A DNA stretch of 64,000 nt from Megalopta genalis. Lineage: Eukaryota > Arthropoda > Insecta > Hymenoptera > Halictidae. The notes beneath the pieces were generated by a model. It did no database searches and was not told where the DNA came from. It was given only the letters and a program-made list of their open reading frames with translations. Location of the stretch: NCBI RefSeq assembly GCF_051020955.1, contig NC_135013.1:38749087-38813086 (forward strand). Direction: 5' to 3'. The position numbers and the translations under genes are program-made. Below are positions 23,699-35,000 of the stretch, one piece after another. Numbering within the stretch: position 1 is the first letter of the stretch; every line of letters starts with the position of its first letter.

Positions 23699-23707
23699 TC
23701 AATATTA

Positions 23708-23715
<8 letters not shown>

Positions 23716-23751
<36 letters not shown>
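23716..23751. repeat. (TA)n microsatellite
   Basis: Pure TA dinucleotides, followed by a further AT-rich stretch to about 23785. Confidence 0.9.
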
Positions 23752-23752
<1 letters not shown>

Positions 23753-23784
23753 ATATATTTATATATATTATTATATTTATATTT

Positions 23785-23918
23785 ATCGAATTATCTAATT
23801 CTAATCAAATTTCAAATAAATAGCTCACCTATCCTAATTCCGTTTTCTATTATCGAGTTATCTAATTCTAATCAAATTTCAAATAAATAGCTCACCTATC
23901 CCAATGCCAATTTCCTTC
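23785..23918 (+). repeat. Tandem duplication, 2 x 67 bp
   Basis: ATCGAATTATCTAATTCTAA at 23785 recurs at 23852 with a single G/A change. The following AATAAATAGCTCACCTATCC matches in both copies. The second copy degrades towards its end. Confidence 0.85.
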
Positions 23919-25709
23919 TTCTCCAACGATAAAAGAGGATTACATAGAAATTACAACTCTGAAAAGATACAACGAAAAGAGGCATGACGCTAACGAAGAA
24001 ATGCATGGTGTCCGTTTAACGATTCTAATGAAAGTCGCGTGTCAAATTTAGGCATCATTTCAGATTTCTACGCTTTCTCCTCCAATTTCATCTTGACTCC
24101 GGTCATTTAATTTCATTAAAACGATCTACCTACTCAGTCCTATCTGACTCGCAGAATGGGGTTAAAGACTATGCGGTCTGCGTTCAGGCAGCGAGCATTT
24201 CGGTTTACCGTCTCGAACGCGGTCTCGGCACGCGAGTTTTCTAAGCGGCGCGGCGTTCGCGGATCAGCTCTCTCGCGGATCGGCGTTTCCTGAACGAACG
24301 CATTTGCCACGGCCGTTACGTAAGCCAGGCGTTTAAATGCAAATTCCAGCGCGATGGGAGACGCCGTTTCCAGCGAGAGAAGCGGCCGCTTTGCTCCAGA
24401 AGCGATGGAAAAGAATGTCGCCCCGTGGCTCGCCGCTGCTGCTTTCGAAAGGAGCCTAGTCGCCGCGCCGCGCCACGCCGCGGCTGGGACCTTCCTGCAC
24501 GCGCGGAAAATCCACTCGGATGAATGTTCGTGCTCGTGTTCGTACCCTCGTCGCGTCGCGTCGCCGAGAAAGTCTGGATACAGGGATAAAGACCTAAGGG
24601 AAATGATTATTAGCGTCCGGTGTCGAAACGATAATTTCGCGCGTCGGGACAGAGAACTGCGAGGAAACTGTGTCTCGAATCCGGGATTTTTCTTCTACGC
24701 GAACCCTCCGACCCTCGTAATTCTTTTCTCCTTGAGATCGTTCTTGCACTCTTGGACTATCGGAATGGTAGCTATTTGCTGTCACAAGGTGCCTGATAAT
24801 TAACGCTTTGACGGCCGCGTCGAAAGCAAAACACAAATTGCATCGAATTAAAGTATTTTATTCATCGCGAAGTAAAGTTGTAAGACATCGATTATTTTCT
24901 CGACATTTTCACGCTTCGCGGAGCTTGATGAAGTTAGGAAATTTTAATACATTAGCGTAAAAATTCAATTTCGACTCCGGCATGGCAGTCAGAGTGTTGA
25001 AGCGTGCGTTCCCTTCAGAATTCAGTTCAGAAAAAAAATTAGCTAATAACCTGAACGCTTTATTTCATCTGCATGTTTGACTTCTAATCGCCGAAGTAAA
25101 GCCAAAATAAAGAGAAATCGATAATTTCCTATATTTTGTAGTTACACCTTGACTTCAATTCGGATGCGAGAACTCAACGCCTGTCAAATGTTTGCGCAAA
25201 TTGAACTTGATTAGCGCTATTACGTTCGTGTCGTGTGATATATCGTAAATCAATATCCAACGCAGTTTAAAAAAAAACGCGGTTGGTCACGCCTCGGACG
25301 ACTCGTCGAGCAAGATCTTCCTTAATTGCATCGATTCCCGCAGCCAAGACCTTGTGACTCAGAGTCGCGATCCGCAGGCGAGGACGGTGTTTTCGCGGCG
25401 CGGCGGTCGCGCCGCAGCTCGGCGATTTAATTAAGTCGTCGATTCGACCGAGTCATCGTCGCGATCCGAACGTGGGCGGAACAAAGAGACGTCGCGGTGG
25501 AACGCGGAAGGATGTCGCAAAGATCGGTCGGTCGGCTGTCGTGGGAGGACTGCGTTTGCTGCGCTCGTCGCGCTCGCTGCGCGCCGCAAAACGGCGTCCG
25601 GGTCCGCGATCGAGAGCGACCAATTTGCATGTCCGCGGGACGCGCGTCGCGGATCCTCCGCAGGAGAAGCAGAAGGACGGATGAAGTCGTCCCATTCAGG
25701 CCAGCCATG

Positions 25710-25725
25710 AATATTCGCGAATATT
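25710..25725. other. 16 bp perfect palindrome AATATTCGCGAATATT
   Basis: The sequence is its own reverse complement. Such a site could be a dimer-binding site, but one occurrence may be chance. Confidence 0.3.
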
Positions 25726-26047
25726 TATGCGGACAGGCAATTTTCTGATACGGAATCGCTTGCGAAACAATCAGAGGCGTGTCGCTGATAGTCCAGAATT
25801 TCGACACATTTCGTATTTACGTCAAACGCGGGACGAGGGAGAACCGGTTCCCCGGTTCGCATTATAATATGCACGCGAGATCCAGTCGATCCGCTGCCAC
25901 GATCGATCCACCGATACGCCGGTAATTGCGTTCACGGTATCGTCGCCGTTGTCGTTGATCGCGGCTGCTGCCGTAATCCCGGCTACTTTTTCTTCTCCTT
26001 TTTTCCACGGATTTCGACGCGCGGCAATCTTCTGGATCGAGTTAGCC

Positions 26048-26081
26048 GTACCGGCCGGCTAACTCCGTTTCCGGCCGGTAC
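26048..26081. other. GC hairpin, 11 bp perfect arms
   Basis: GTACCGGCCGG (26048-26058) pairs with CCGGCCGGTAC (26071-26081) around a 12-base loop. An overlapping GTTAGCCG...GGCTAAC pairing also exists. It is not followed by a T run and there is no gene to terminate. Confidence 0.35.
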
Positions 26082-28322
26082 AAATTGCTGAACAGGAGAT
26101 AGAGATCGCGATCGAGCTCTCGAGATTTCGCGCTTCCGATCGCTCGAAAGCGGTCCAATCCGCGAATCAAGCCGCCGAGGCCGACGTCACGCTGCAGTTG
26201 ATCGGCGCTTGCTCCAGGCCGGCCTGATGCAACTTTGTTACTTTCCCTTCGGGCGGGCAGCTTTTGACTCGACCGGAATTTTTCAGCTGACAGAATCGGC
26301 GTTGGACAGATCTCGCTCTCGGATGATTTAATAAAACCGACGCGATTCCATTCGATTCCAGCTACAATGTTCGCATGCCATTCCGCGAGGCAACGCTCCG
26401 TTCGACTTGTTGGAAACGCGATCCGAAGACAGTGTACAAGGGTCTTGTGCAATTGATTCTTATTTCATTGTACGCGGTGCAACTGTCGGGAAGCATAACG
26501 GGGAATCAAGATTGCGAGTGCCAGTACCGGCAAAAATGCTCGAGCTTTTCGAAGCGTACAAATAAAATGAGAAAAATAAAGAATGCCACGGTCCCCGTTG
26601 TTCGCCGAGCTAGATAAAATCGCTGAAATCGACTCGAGACCGGGTCCAAAGACTTCGGAGCAGGTTAATCGGTCAGATAGATCACCGTGGACTATCGGCG
26701 CACGTTCTATTCCTCTCGGCTGCTTCCATATGGGTGCGTAACGGTCCGGAACGCTTCTTTGGCTCGCGGATTCTGGTTCTGTCGCGAGCGGTGTCCTGTC
26801 CGAGGGCGGAGCAGTGACTCAGAAACGAAGGAACCGAGCGCAAGAGTTGTCCGGGACCGGACCAGAGCCGAGCGGAGCCGAGCGGACGATAATCTCGAGT
26901 GGTCGAGGAAAAAAATGGCCAGCCCACCGTTCAGCACTAGGTGCAGCAGTGCGCCGAGATCGTGTAGGCAGGCCGGCCAGTGTCTGGATCGGTTCGGTAT
27001 CGGATGCTACGGACACCGATCGTAATGTCTGCCGCCTGGTAATAGAGAAGCGAGAGGAGAAGGAGCCGAAGGAATGGAATCCTCCCGTGCCACCTTCCAA
27101 ATCGTCACGTGGGTGGGAAGACGATAGGATCGCCGAGAAGATCGACTTACGGCTTCCGTCCCGTTCGACGGAACGGTCATGTGTTCGACGCCCGCTCACG
27201 GGCCACCATTTTTACGCCGGGCCAGCGCTCTGGCATTACTTGAAATCCTAGAGCGGTCGTTTCGAACTCGGGAAACTGGCCGAAGCGGGCTGATCGACCT
27301 CGGACGTGACTCCTTCGCGAACCCTTCCGCGATATGCGCTGGAATGCCGCCTTCCATACAGCTACACCACCAGCGAAATTAGAGGGAGTTTCTGTCATCG
27401 TTTCGCTGAATTCGCATTTCTCAACGAATCACAGCCTTTCGAAAGTTGCCATTTTTCCTAGCCTCGCGATTTTCAACTCTGAGAGACAGAGAAGTTCTGT
27501 TTAAAAAATTTCGAAAAATATAGGCGTACTCCTCGAAGCGTTACCTACAAAATGAGCCCCGTTTCAGGAACCTGTCACAAAAATTAACGCGGCAACGAGT
27601 TACGAAAGGTCAACAGTATCCTGCTTGCGCGGAGACAAGGAACGCTAGATCGAACGACCCGCATTTCGGAAACAAACGAGACGCTGGCGAAACGATGACT
27701 GAAACTCGCGCTAATTTCGACTGCACCGTGTCGTGTTTAATTGTCAATAGGATCGTTAATATCGAAGAGAGGGAATGGCCGATTTGTCGCGGTTGGAACA
27801 AAGCGGCCGGAGGAGCCTTCCGTCGATCGCGATCCCAATTTCCCCCAAGGATGCCGGCGATCGTGTCGAAAGCGAAACACAATTGGTCACTCCGATATAA
27901 ATATCGATGAGGCAACTGTTTACCGGCGGTTCTGTCTACTCGAAAATAGACAATGAGGGTTTCGCAACGCAGGGGCGTGTAGATCGGGGCCGGTCGCCTC
28001 GGGGGCGAAATCGGCCGGCGAGGCGCGAGGCGCGAGGAGCTGCGCCACTGCAGCCGCTCGCCTTTTGAATCGTTTTCATTTGGAGCTCGCCGCGAGTCCG
28101 GCATCCTGTTCTCCGCGAGCAGCTCGTGCTCCGCGTCACTATCACTTCGGACATAGCCAACGAAACGGAGCCAGCAGCTCTGGCAACGCGCACGTGCTGC
28201 CATTCCGGCCGCCTTTTCTCTTCCTCCGACGATCTTCTCTTTTGTCTCCTGTTCATCGAATTACTGGAGCCGGCCGTTGTACAGTTAGCTCAACGATCCG
28301 CCGCGATTCCAGGGTACAACCG

Positions 28323-28575
28323 ATCCTTGTATCGATCCTGGGTCACGCCAGGTTTTCCAGTATCCCGAGTCGTGGCCGGACTATACCAGTCCCGGGATAT
28401 GTTAATCGTAAGCGACTCTAGGACTAAGTTATACGCAGATAACGTCGTACGCTTTCCCACTTCCTGGTTATGCTAGTCCTAGGTCATGCCAGGCCGTGCT
28501 TGGATTACGCTGGACCTGTCCCGATCTCGGGTTATGCCACCCCTAACTTACGCTAAGCGGTCGCTATGCCTGCCC
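28323..28575 (+). repeat. Degenerate minisatellite based on GGTCATGCCAG-like units
   Basis: Recurring units include CCTGGGTCACGCCAGG, CCTGGTTATGCTAG, CCTAGGTCATGCCAGG, TTGGATTACGCTGG, TCGGGTTATGCCACC and CTAACTTACGCTAAG. The units share a GGxTAYGCYxG core at irregular spacing. The repeat is old and diverged. Confidence 0.5.
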
Positions 28576-28853
28576 CGGCTCTGTCGTTCAATCTCGATCG
28601 CAATTTTTAACCGTCGCCCTCTCCAGTTTTCACGCGTTTCAGCAATTTTTCATTCGTTGCGATATAAGACATATATAATTTCAGCTGAATCTAATTAAAG
28701 TGGACACTTCCAGCTTTCATTTGAGTTAAGTTGATTAGAAATAGCCTCGCGAGAACATATCTTAAAATTCATCTGAACTATCGCTTCGAATTCGTGTCAT
28801 TCTCATCGTCTTTTCGTCTGAGATCCTCGAACGGACTTATGGCACAACCTAAT

Positions 28854-28928
28854 TACAGTAAATTCTCTCTAATTGAATCTGATTCTCAGATTGGCCATCT
28901 ATGCGTCAATTACGGAGAATTTACTGTA
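28854..28928. mobile_element. CAGTAAATTC-family element, short copy 3
   Basis: TA plus CAGTAAATTCTCTCTAATTG at the left and ATTACGGAGAATTTACTG plus TA at the right. Only about 75 bp long, so nearly the entire interior found in the other copies is deleted. Target TA is intact on both sides. Confidence 0.85.
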
Positions 28929-29653
28929 TTTGTACGCTTCGCTCGAACAAATGCGAACAACAATTCGGTTTGAAATCGATGCCAAAGTGCTGTTAGCTCG
29001 GCAAAGATCAAATGAAAGATGTTTCGGTGGAACCTGTTCTGAAATCTGGAGAGCATAAGGTGGGGAGAGCGTTCGATGTCTGAACAGATACGGGATCTAT
29101 CTACTTAGAAGCGATGAGTAGCTGAGCCGCGGGTGTTCCCGCACGGACGACAAAAAGCCGACGCGCGTTTGACGAACGTATGCAAAAGCCGAGGGGAATG
29201 CACGCCGTCCGGCATTATGAAATTTACACACCACGCCTCCGATTAGCGCGGCTCGCGCTATATTGTCGGAACGCTCCGGTATTTCCGAGGGATTCGAAGA
29301 ATGAACGCCGGCATGCGCCGCTCTGGTAGCGAGGATCGCGGGGAAACACGACGCCGTGCTGGCTAGAGATCGCTAAACAAGCCGCTCGTGAAATTGTCTT
29401 ACAAATTGGCAATCCGATCTGCGAACACGGCCACTTCCGGTTCTCGCTGCTACCCTGCCGATCCAGCCGGTAGACTGCCAACGAAACTCTCAACCTTTCT
29501 TTCGATTTCGCGGATCGACTTCGCTCGAGAATTCGTACTTTCGCCGTTACAAACATCATCTTTCGATCTACATATTTTTCATCGAAAAATCTTGTTAAAC
29601 ATACGATAAAGCGTGTAGCCGATTCTAACCTGGGATACTTCGGCTGTACATTC
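28929..29653. other. Unassigned sequence
   Basis: Mixed composition. The minus-strand frame at 29224-29667 is partly opposed by 29388-29609 and resembles no protein. Confidence 0.5.
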
Positions 29654-29904
29654 TTAACTCTTTGCACTCGAAGCTGTTTAACCTCAACCGCGCAGACATT
29701 TTTCTGCTGACCTAATTCCTTCGTTCCACGTCATCGCTCTCATTTCGTTTACATCGAATGATGTGCATTCGCGTACAACATTTGAGTGTTTCGTAGGAAA
29801 TGATTAAACGCTGATAAATTGAGGAATCTAAACGTTGTGAAATTATGACACGGCGGTTTTCAACGGTGCCTCCTCGGAGTCGCCGCTCGAGTGCGAGGTG
29901 TTAA
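29654..29904. mobile_element. TTAACCCTTTGCACTCGA family, copy 2
   Basis: TTAACTCTTTGCACTCGAAG at the left, CTCGAGTGCGAGGTGTTAA at the right, TTAA intact at both ends. The interior keeps GGTGCC-CCTCGGAGTCGCCG near the right end, as in copy 3 (GGTGCCTCAGAGTCACC). This copy is more diverged and about 251 bp long. Confidence 0.75.
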
Positions 29905-30680
29905 TTATGCATAGACACGCTAATTACGTGTACATGTAGCACGAAATAATTTTGTTCGTAGATAAGCGAACGTCGCTCGCAATCAGTCGTCGATCGAACA
30001 TTTGAGAAATCAATTTCAGACGAAATTCGAATCCGATCGATCTTGCGATACTTCCGCAATTACGCAAGGACCGTTTGAAAGTAACGCGAGCGCCGGTGCA
30101 TATCCTGCGAGCCATTTGACGCCGAGGATATATTAACGAGCTCGCTATTGAAGATTACTCATTTTTTGCCATCATTATTCAATTTCAATTTACGCAATGT
30201 CGTTGCATGACTGTGCAAGACCGCGCGCGATGCCGATTATCGTCGGCGCGAGGATCGAAGTCACCGGAAGCCCTATCGAAATTGGCCATAATAATTGCTT
30301 CATCGGCACCGAGCCATTATGTGTTGCTTTCCGGTAGTTATCTCCGCGAGTTTGCGCAACGCGGACAGATCTAGTTCGGACACGTTCGGTATCGTGCACG
30401 GGCAACGCAGGATTGCGCCGGTATTTCATAATTATACGAACAGAATCCATAATTAATCGGTTGCGAGAGATAGCGCTGCTCGTCCACGACTAGAACGGGA
30501 CTATGATGTTTTAAAAACACGGTGCTCATCTGCGAACCATTTTATTGCGGGCCATAGTTATTGCTCGTTCGCAAGATCCTTTTTTTTCTACAAAGATGTG
30601 ACGGGAAAGGTGATAAAGCGAAGAAAATTTTGTAAAATCGCGGTACCTAAGCAATAATAAATACACAATGACAGTGATAA

Positions 30681-30723
30681 TCTTTTTTCTTCTTCTTCTT
30701 ATTATTTTATTCTTCTTCTTTTT

Positions 30724-30799
<76 letters not shown>
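30681..30799. repeat. (TTC)n(TTA)n compound microsatellite
   Basis: TTC triplets followed by about 45 bp of TTA triplets. The Asn-Lys frame on the minus strand is a repeat artefact. Confidence 0.95.
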
Positions 30800-30800
<1 letters not shown>

Positions 30801-31040
30801 TCCATTTCGATTGTTAGTGGCTACTTTCGTCTATTCCTTCGGAATTTCAGGTTCAGAATCGTCGAATATCTGTGGCGCAGCAACGAAGGAAGCCGTTTCG
30901 TGACCGAAATGAAAACGGAAATTCGCACGAAGATCTGCGGCTGTGATTACAGATGTTTCTATTTATTAGTGCTATCGTTTCGCTGTCGGAATCCAAGCCA
31001 ACGACTGTTTCTTATTAATTACACGTTGCCGCGGCGATCC

Positions 31041-31153
31041 TAATGGTCCGTATATCTCCGCGATCGTGGCCATTAACCCGATGAGCCGGTCACCTAATGG
31101 CCCCGATCGATTCGAGGCGAAGAAGCCATTAGTTCGCGGACCGATAATTAATG
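31041..31153. promoter_or_regulatory. Cluster of five CCATTA/TAATGG motifs
   Basis: TAATGG at 31041, GGCCATTAACC at 31069, CCTAATGGCC at 31093, GCCATTAG at 31125 and ATTAATGGG at 31147. All contain a homeodomain-type TAAT core extended by GG. The density, five in about 113 bp in GC-rich DNA, is more than I would expect by chance. A regulatory role is inference only. Confidence 0.3.
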
Positions 31154-31630
31154 GGATCCGATCGAATTGAATCCTGCCACCGGGCTACGCATCCTACCAT
31201 TCCGGGCGTACTTAAAACTCTACCATCTTTAGCGAAAAACGATTTAATGACATATAATCCACGAAAAGAAACTGTTCTTTCGCTTCTCTAATTATTTAGT
31301 TCCAACGTCATGCAGGAACGGGTCCGCGAAGAGAATTAACGCCGGCCTCGAAAGAAATCATGCCGGTCCCAGAGAATTTTCGATTTGCAGGGCCAGCACT
31401 GCCTTTCTGAATCTCATTCTACTCGTCGAGATTTAAGGCCGTTGACTCTTTTAACGCTGAATTTACGGAGCATAAAAAACAGCTGCTTTATATTAGTTTA
31501 TAAAAGTAATAATAAGACATTTATTCTGATTTTTAACAAGTGTTATTATATGATTTGCCGTGAGTAACATAAATTGAATAGATAACTCATAAATGTATCT
31601 TTAAGATATGAATAATCGTAAATTAAAAAA

Positions 31631-31933
31631 TTAGTGTTAACAGTGTACGTCAATTTGTTAATGAGAACAGCGATAAAATAGACGCATTTGCAGCCAATAT
31701 TACAAGATTCATAACGAATTTACATACAAAATTAGTGTTAACAGTGTACTTCAATTTGTTAATGATAACAGCGATAAAATAGACGCATTTGCAGCCAATA
31801 TTACAAGATTCATAACGAATTTACATACAAAATTAGTGTTAACAGTATACTTCAATTTGTTAATGATAACAGCGATAAATTAGACGTATTTGCAGCAAAT
31901 ATCACAAAATTCATAACGAATTTACACAAATCG
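31631..31933 (+). repeat. Tandem repeat, 3 x 101 bp
   Basis: TTAGTGTTAACAGTGTAC starts units at 31631, 31732 and 31833. Each unit continues with TTCAATTTGTTAATGATAAC, AGCGATAAAATAGACGCATT and TTCATAACGAATTTACA. The first two units differ at few positions and the third is more diverged. It may be the 3' untranslated repeat of the retroposon tail that follows. Confidence 0.9.
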
Positions 31934-31959
31934 TTTACTAACAACTGACTTCCTGATTC

Positions 31960-32047
31960 TCAGTCTGTACAAATATTTGTCCTTGTACTTTATTGTAAAA
32001 ATGGATTGTTACCCGTATATATAAAATGAATAAATGAATAAATGAAT
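31960..32047 (+). mobile_element. Possible 3' end of a non-LTR retrotransposon
   Basis: A short segment (TTGTCCTTGTACTTTATTGT) runs into repeated ATGAATAA units, a tail type common in insect LINEs. The 101 bp tandem repeats just upstream are consistent with a LINE 3' untranslated region. No reverse transcriptase sequence is present. Confidence 0.35.
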
Positions 32048-32684
32048 CTGAGAGACCGTCCAAAATCCTCGATGGTTAACTAGCCTGAAATCGGATCGAA
32101 ATCGCGAAAGCTCGGATAACGATTTCAAAAGAGGCAATTTACACCTCCGACCTGAAAATACGTTTCACCGTTCCGTTTACTCCAGTTCTCGCGGTGGACT
32201 CGAATTAAATAATGGAGTCTTCTGGAGCGGGGGTCGAAGGTCGCCGATTCGGTATCTGCAAACGGAAATCGGAACCGCTCGCTCCAATTAACCGTGGTAT
32301 CGTTGCCGAACGAGAGACGCGGCTAGAAATCGGCTCGGCATGAAAGTTCCGCGGCCACGCGATGCACGGGGACGGTCTTAACTCCAGGAAGCACGGCGAA
32401 AACCAGTTTGCGTGTCTCCCTAATATCGCCTCTCCGTGTCTCTTATCAATAATCGAGAAATTACATTATGATAGGAGGGCGCATGCTCGCACGCGATACG
32501 TCTCCTTATCGGCGAGCTCGCGCCGGGCCGCGCCGGTTTCCGCGAGCACTCGCTTTCCCGCGAGCCGCGCCACTTCTCTCGCTCCTGGCCTTCCTTTTCC
32601 CCAGCCTGGCAACGATTAGGGCGATGCCTTTCGAGCTGCTTCAAAATTTCTTCGATACCAGCGCGACCAGAAATTGTCTAGTTT
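32048..32684. other. Unassigned sequence between the two tandem arrays
   Basis: GC-rich. The opposing frames at 32362-32701 plus and 32420-32644 minus give no recognisable protein. Confidence 0.5.
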
Positions 32685-33430
32685 CGTTTCTTCGCTTTTA
32701 GTCCAAGCTATGAAGATCCGAAAATTGAACTGAGCATCTTTCAAAATTATTCTAATATCTGGACTCCTTGAAATTCCGGGTCCTTGTTTGGCTCCTTCGC
32801 TTTTAGTCCAAGTTATAAAGATCCGAAAATTGAACTAGGCTTCTCAAGATCCTTCGAAAATGGCACTAACAACTGGACATCTTGAAATTCCAGGCTCTAG
32901 TTTGGCTCCTTCGCTTTTAGTCCAAGTTATGAAGATCCGAAAATTGAACTAGGCTTCTCAAGATCCTTCGAAAATGACTCTAATATCTGGTCACCTTGAA
33001 ATTCCAGATCCTAGTTTGGCTCCTTCGTTTTTAATCCAAGTTATCAAGATCCGAAAATTAAACTAGGTTTCTCAAGATCCTTCGAAAATGAATCTAACAT
33101 CTGGTCACCTTTAAATTCCAGGCTCTAGTTTGGCTCCTTCGCTTTTAGTCCAAGTTATAAAGATCCGAAAATTGAACTAAGCTTCTCAAGATCCTTCGAA
33201 AATGGCACTAACAACTGGACATCTTGAAATTCCAGGATTTAGTTTGGCTCCTTCGCTTTTAGTCCAAGTTATAAAGATCCGAAAATTGAACTAGGCTTCT
33301 CAAGATCCTTCGAAAATGGCACTAACAACTGGACATCTTGAAATTCCAGGCTTTAGTTTGGCTCCTTCGCTTTTAGTCCAAGTTATCAAGATCCGAAAAT
33401 TGAACTATGCTTCTGAAGATGGTCAAAAAA
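32685..33430 (+). repeat. Minisatellite, about 6.5 x 114 bp
   Basis: The block TCGCTTTTAGTCCAAGTTAT starts units at 32692, 32797, 32911, 33025, 33139, 33253 and 33367. The first spacing is 105 bp and the rest exactly 114 bp. Each unit also has GATCCGAAAATTGAACTAGG, CTTCTCAAGATCCTTCGAAA and TCTTGAAATTCCAGG. The first and last units are the most diverged, as expected for array edges. No frame stays open across the array. Confidence 0.95.
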
Positions 33431-33587
33431 TAATTCTATATCCTTCTCTAATTTAAGCGGTCAGAGTCCAAAAATTACGCTTTATAGGCTTGATGATGCA
33501 AACAGTGTAGCCTTATTTTCTGATAAATTAGCGAAGGACCAGTTACAAAACTGTTACAAACCTCCGATCATCCTTCCATAGACTTCT

Positions 33588-33590
<3 letters not shown>

Positions 33591-33622
<32 letters not shown>
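33591..33622. repeat. (CA)n microsatellite
   Basis: Sixteen CA dinucleotides without interruption. Confidence 0.95.
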
Positions 33623-33626
<4 letters not shown>

Positions 33627-34278
33627 CTCTCGCCTCTAATAATTTAATATTTCCCCTATCTTCATGATTTTCTCCTTTCTCTTTATATTTTTGTCGTCTT
33701 TTCTCTTTATTCAACTTAAATTGCATCGTTGTTAATACTAATGGCTTTATTACTATTATTTATTATTATTGGATTATCGCAAAAGTAATTCATGAAATAG
33801 ACGGCTTACGAAAAAACCAAAATTGCTTTCGCAACCCAACACAACAAATAATAATAAATTTATTCAAGTTCCATTTCCCTCAAAAATTTCAAATTAACTC
33901 TAAATTAACTCGATGTCAAAGTACACAGTTCCGTGAAAGCTTTCCACGCATCGCGTTGTTCTTTACGAACACTCAGATACGATCACAGGTAGAACATGCA
34001 CCTACGTGTCTCGGGAATAGGTCCGTCTCGTTAATAGTCTCGCATAATCAACGACTTAGGCCGGCCGGTGAGCATCGAGGCGAGGTTCCGTGGTTCGCGG
34101 AGAGCCGCTGGACTCCGCACGTGAAAAATCGATTTTCCCTGGAACCTGGATAACAGTCTCTCGTCCACGTGCGTGCACGTGTGCACAGAGCCAGTGGCGA
34201 CGTAGGAAAGCGGCGTTATGCGCGGGCAGGGCGCGTGGCCGAGCGTTACTTTCACTCGATCTTGCTCGCTCCCTGTCG

Positions 34279-34303
34279 GCCCGGCCCGGCCCGGCCCGGC
34301 CCG
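34279..34303. repeat. (GGCCC)n pentamer repeat
   Basis: Five consecutive CGGCC/GGCCC units, one of many GC pentamer tracts in the window. Confidence 0.85.
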
Positions 34304-34938
34304 TCTTCCTCGTTTCGCCCGCAGCTCCTTCGACTCTGGTTAACGGTGGTGTCCGTCAACCCTTCCTCCCCTTTCCACCGATTGTCTTCCTCTTCCTCTT
34401 TCTCTTTCTCTCCCGACTGTTAATAACCGCCGGGACTTCTGAGAGAAGATGGGTCGCGCGCGACTTTCGAGGATCCCGTTAAGGCAATTTCTCGGGTGAA
34501 CCGGAGATTTATAGAGTGTCGAAACCTCGATGAACGGGAGCGGGCCACTTAATGGTCCATGGGATCTTTTTTCTAGGCAGGCTGCTCGGTGTTTAACCAG
34601 TCGGTGCTGGCTCCAGTTCTCCGAAGACGTTCTCGTCGCGCGGGAATTTGTCCGATCGAAATTCTTCCGCGCTCGCTTTTCTTCGGGGTCGCATCCCGAT
34701 CGAAATTTTTCCTTCGTTGATTTTTCCAGTTGAGTTCACTCGAGACAATCTAAGGAAATTTCGCTGAAGCTGTCTCCATCCAGTAAGCCGTCCCAAAGGA
34801 ACAGTCGTAGAGAAATAATCGTATTAAATAATAATTAAAATAAACAATTCTCAAGTCGTTTTACGAACGAAGTTACTGTTACAATTATCCTTCCAGGACC
34901 GACGATTTATCCTTGCACTGATGCACCGAGTGCATTGA

Positions 34939-35000
34939 AATTTATTTATTTTACTTGTAAAATTAGTTACAAAATTACAAGAACAAAAATACAGAGGTTT
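34939..35000 (-). mobile_element. Possible retroposon 3' tail
   Basis: On the minus strand a short AT-rich segment ends in AAGTAAAATAAATAAATTTC, a LINE-like A-rich tail. No coding remnant is seen. The call is weak. Confidence 0.2.

Larger units (their letters stand above)
23919..28322. other. Unassigned, mostly GC-rich sequence
   Basis: AT-rich at 23919-24170 and 24830-25290, otherwise GC-rich. A CGCCG pentamer tract lies at 24460-24485. Long frames at 24354-24803, 25427-25807, 26814-27251 and 27610-28203 are each opposed by open frames on the other strand and show no domains. Two strong palindromes are listed separately. No exon, RNA gene or element ends were recognised. Confidence 0.5.
29905..31630. 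other. Unassigned sequence with microsatellite and CCATTA cluster
   Basis: Contains the TTC/TTA array at 30681-30799 and the CCATTA motif cluster at 31041-31153. The 60-codon plus frame at 31385-31567 runs from mixed into AT-rich DNA and is not recognised. Confidence 0.5.
33431..34938. other. Unassigned sequence
   Basis: AT-rich to about 33960 with a CA microsatellite, then GC-rich with GGCCC pentamers at 34279-34303 and pyrimidine-rich stretches near 34380. No recognisable exon. Confidence 0.5.

Noticed and set aside
26048..26081. Rho-independent terminator
   Set aside because: The hairpin has no T run and there is no bacterial gene context.
31631..33430. CRISPR-like array
   Set aside because: Units are directly adjacent 101 or 114 bp tandem repeats without unique spacers, in an animal genome.
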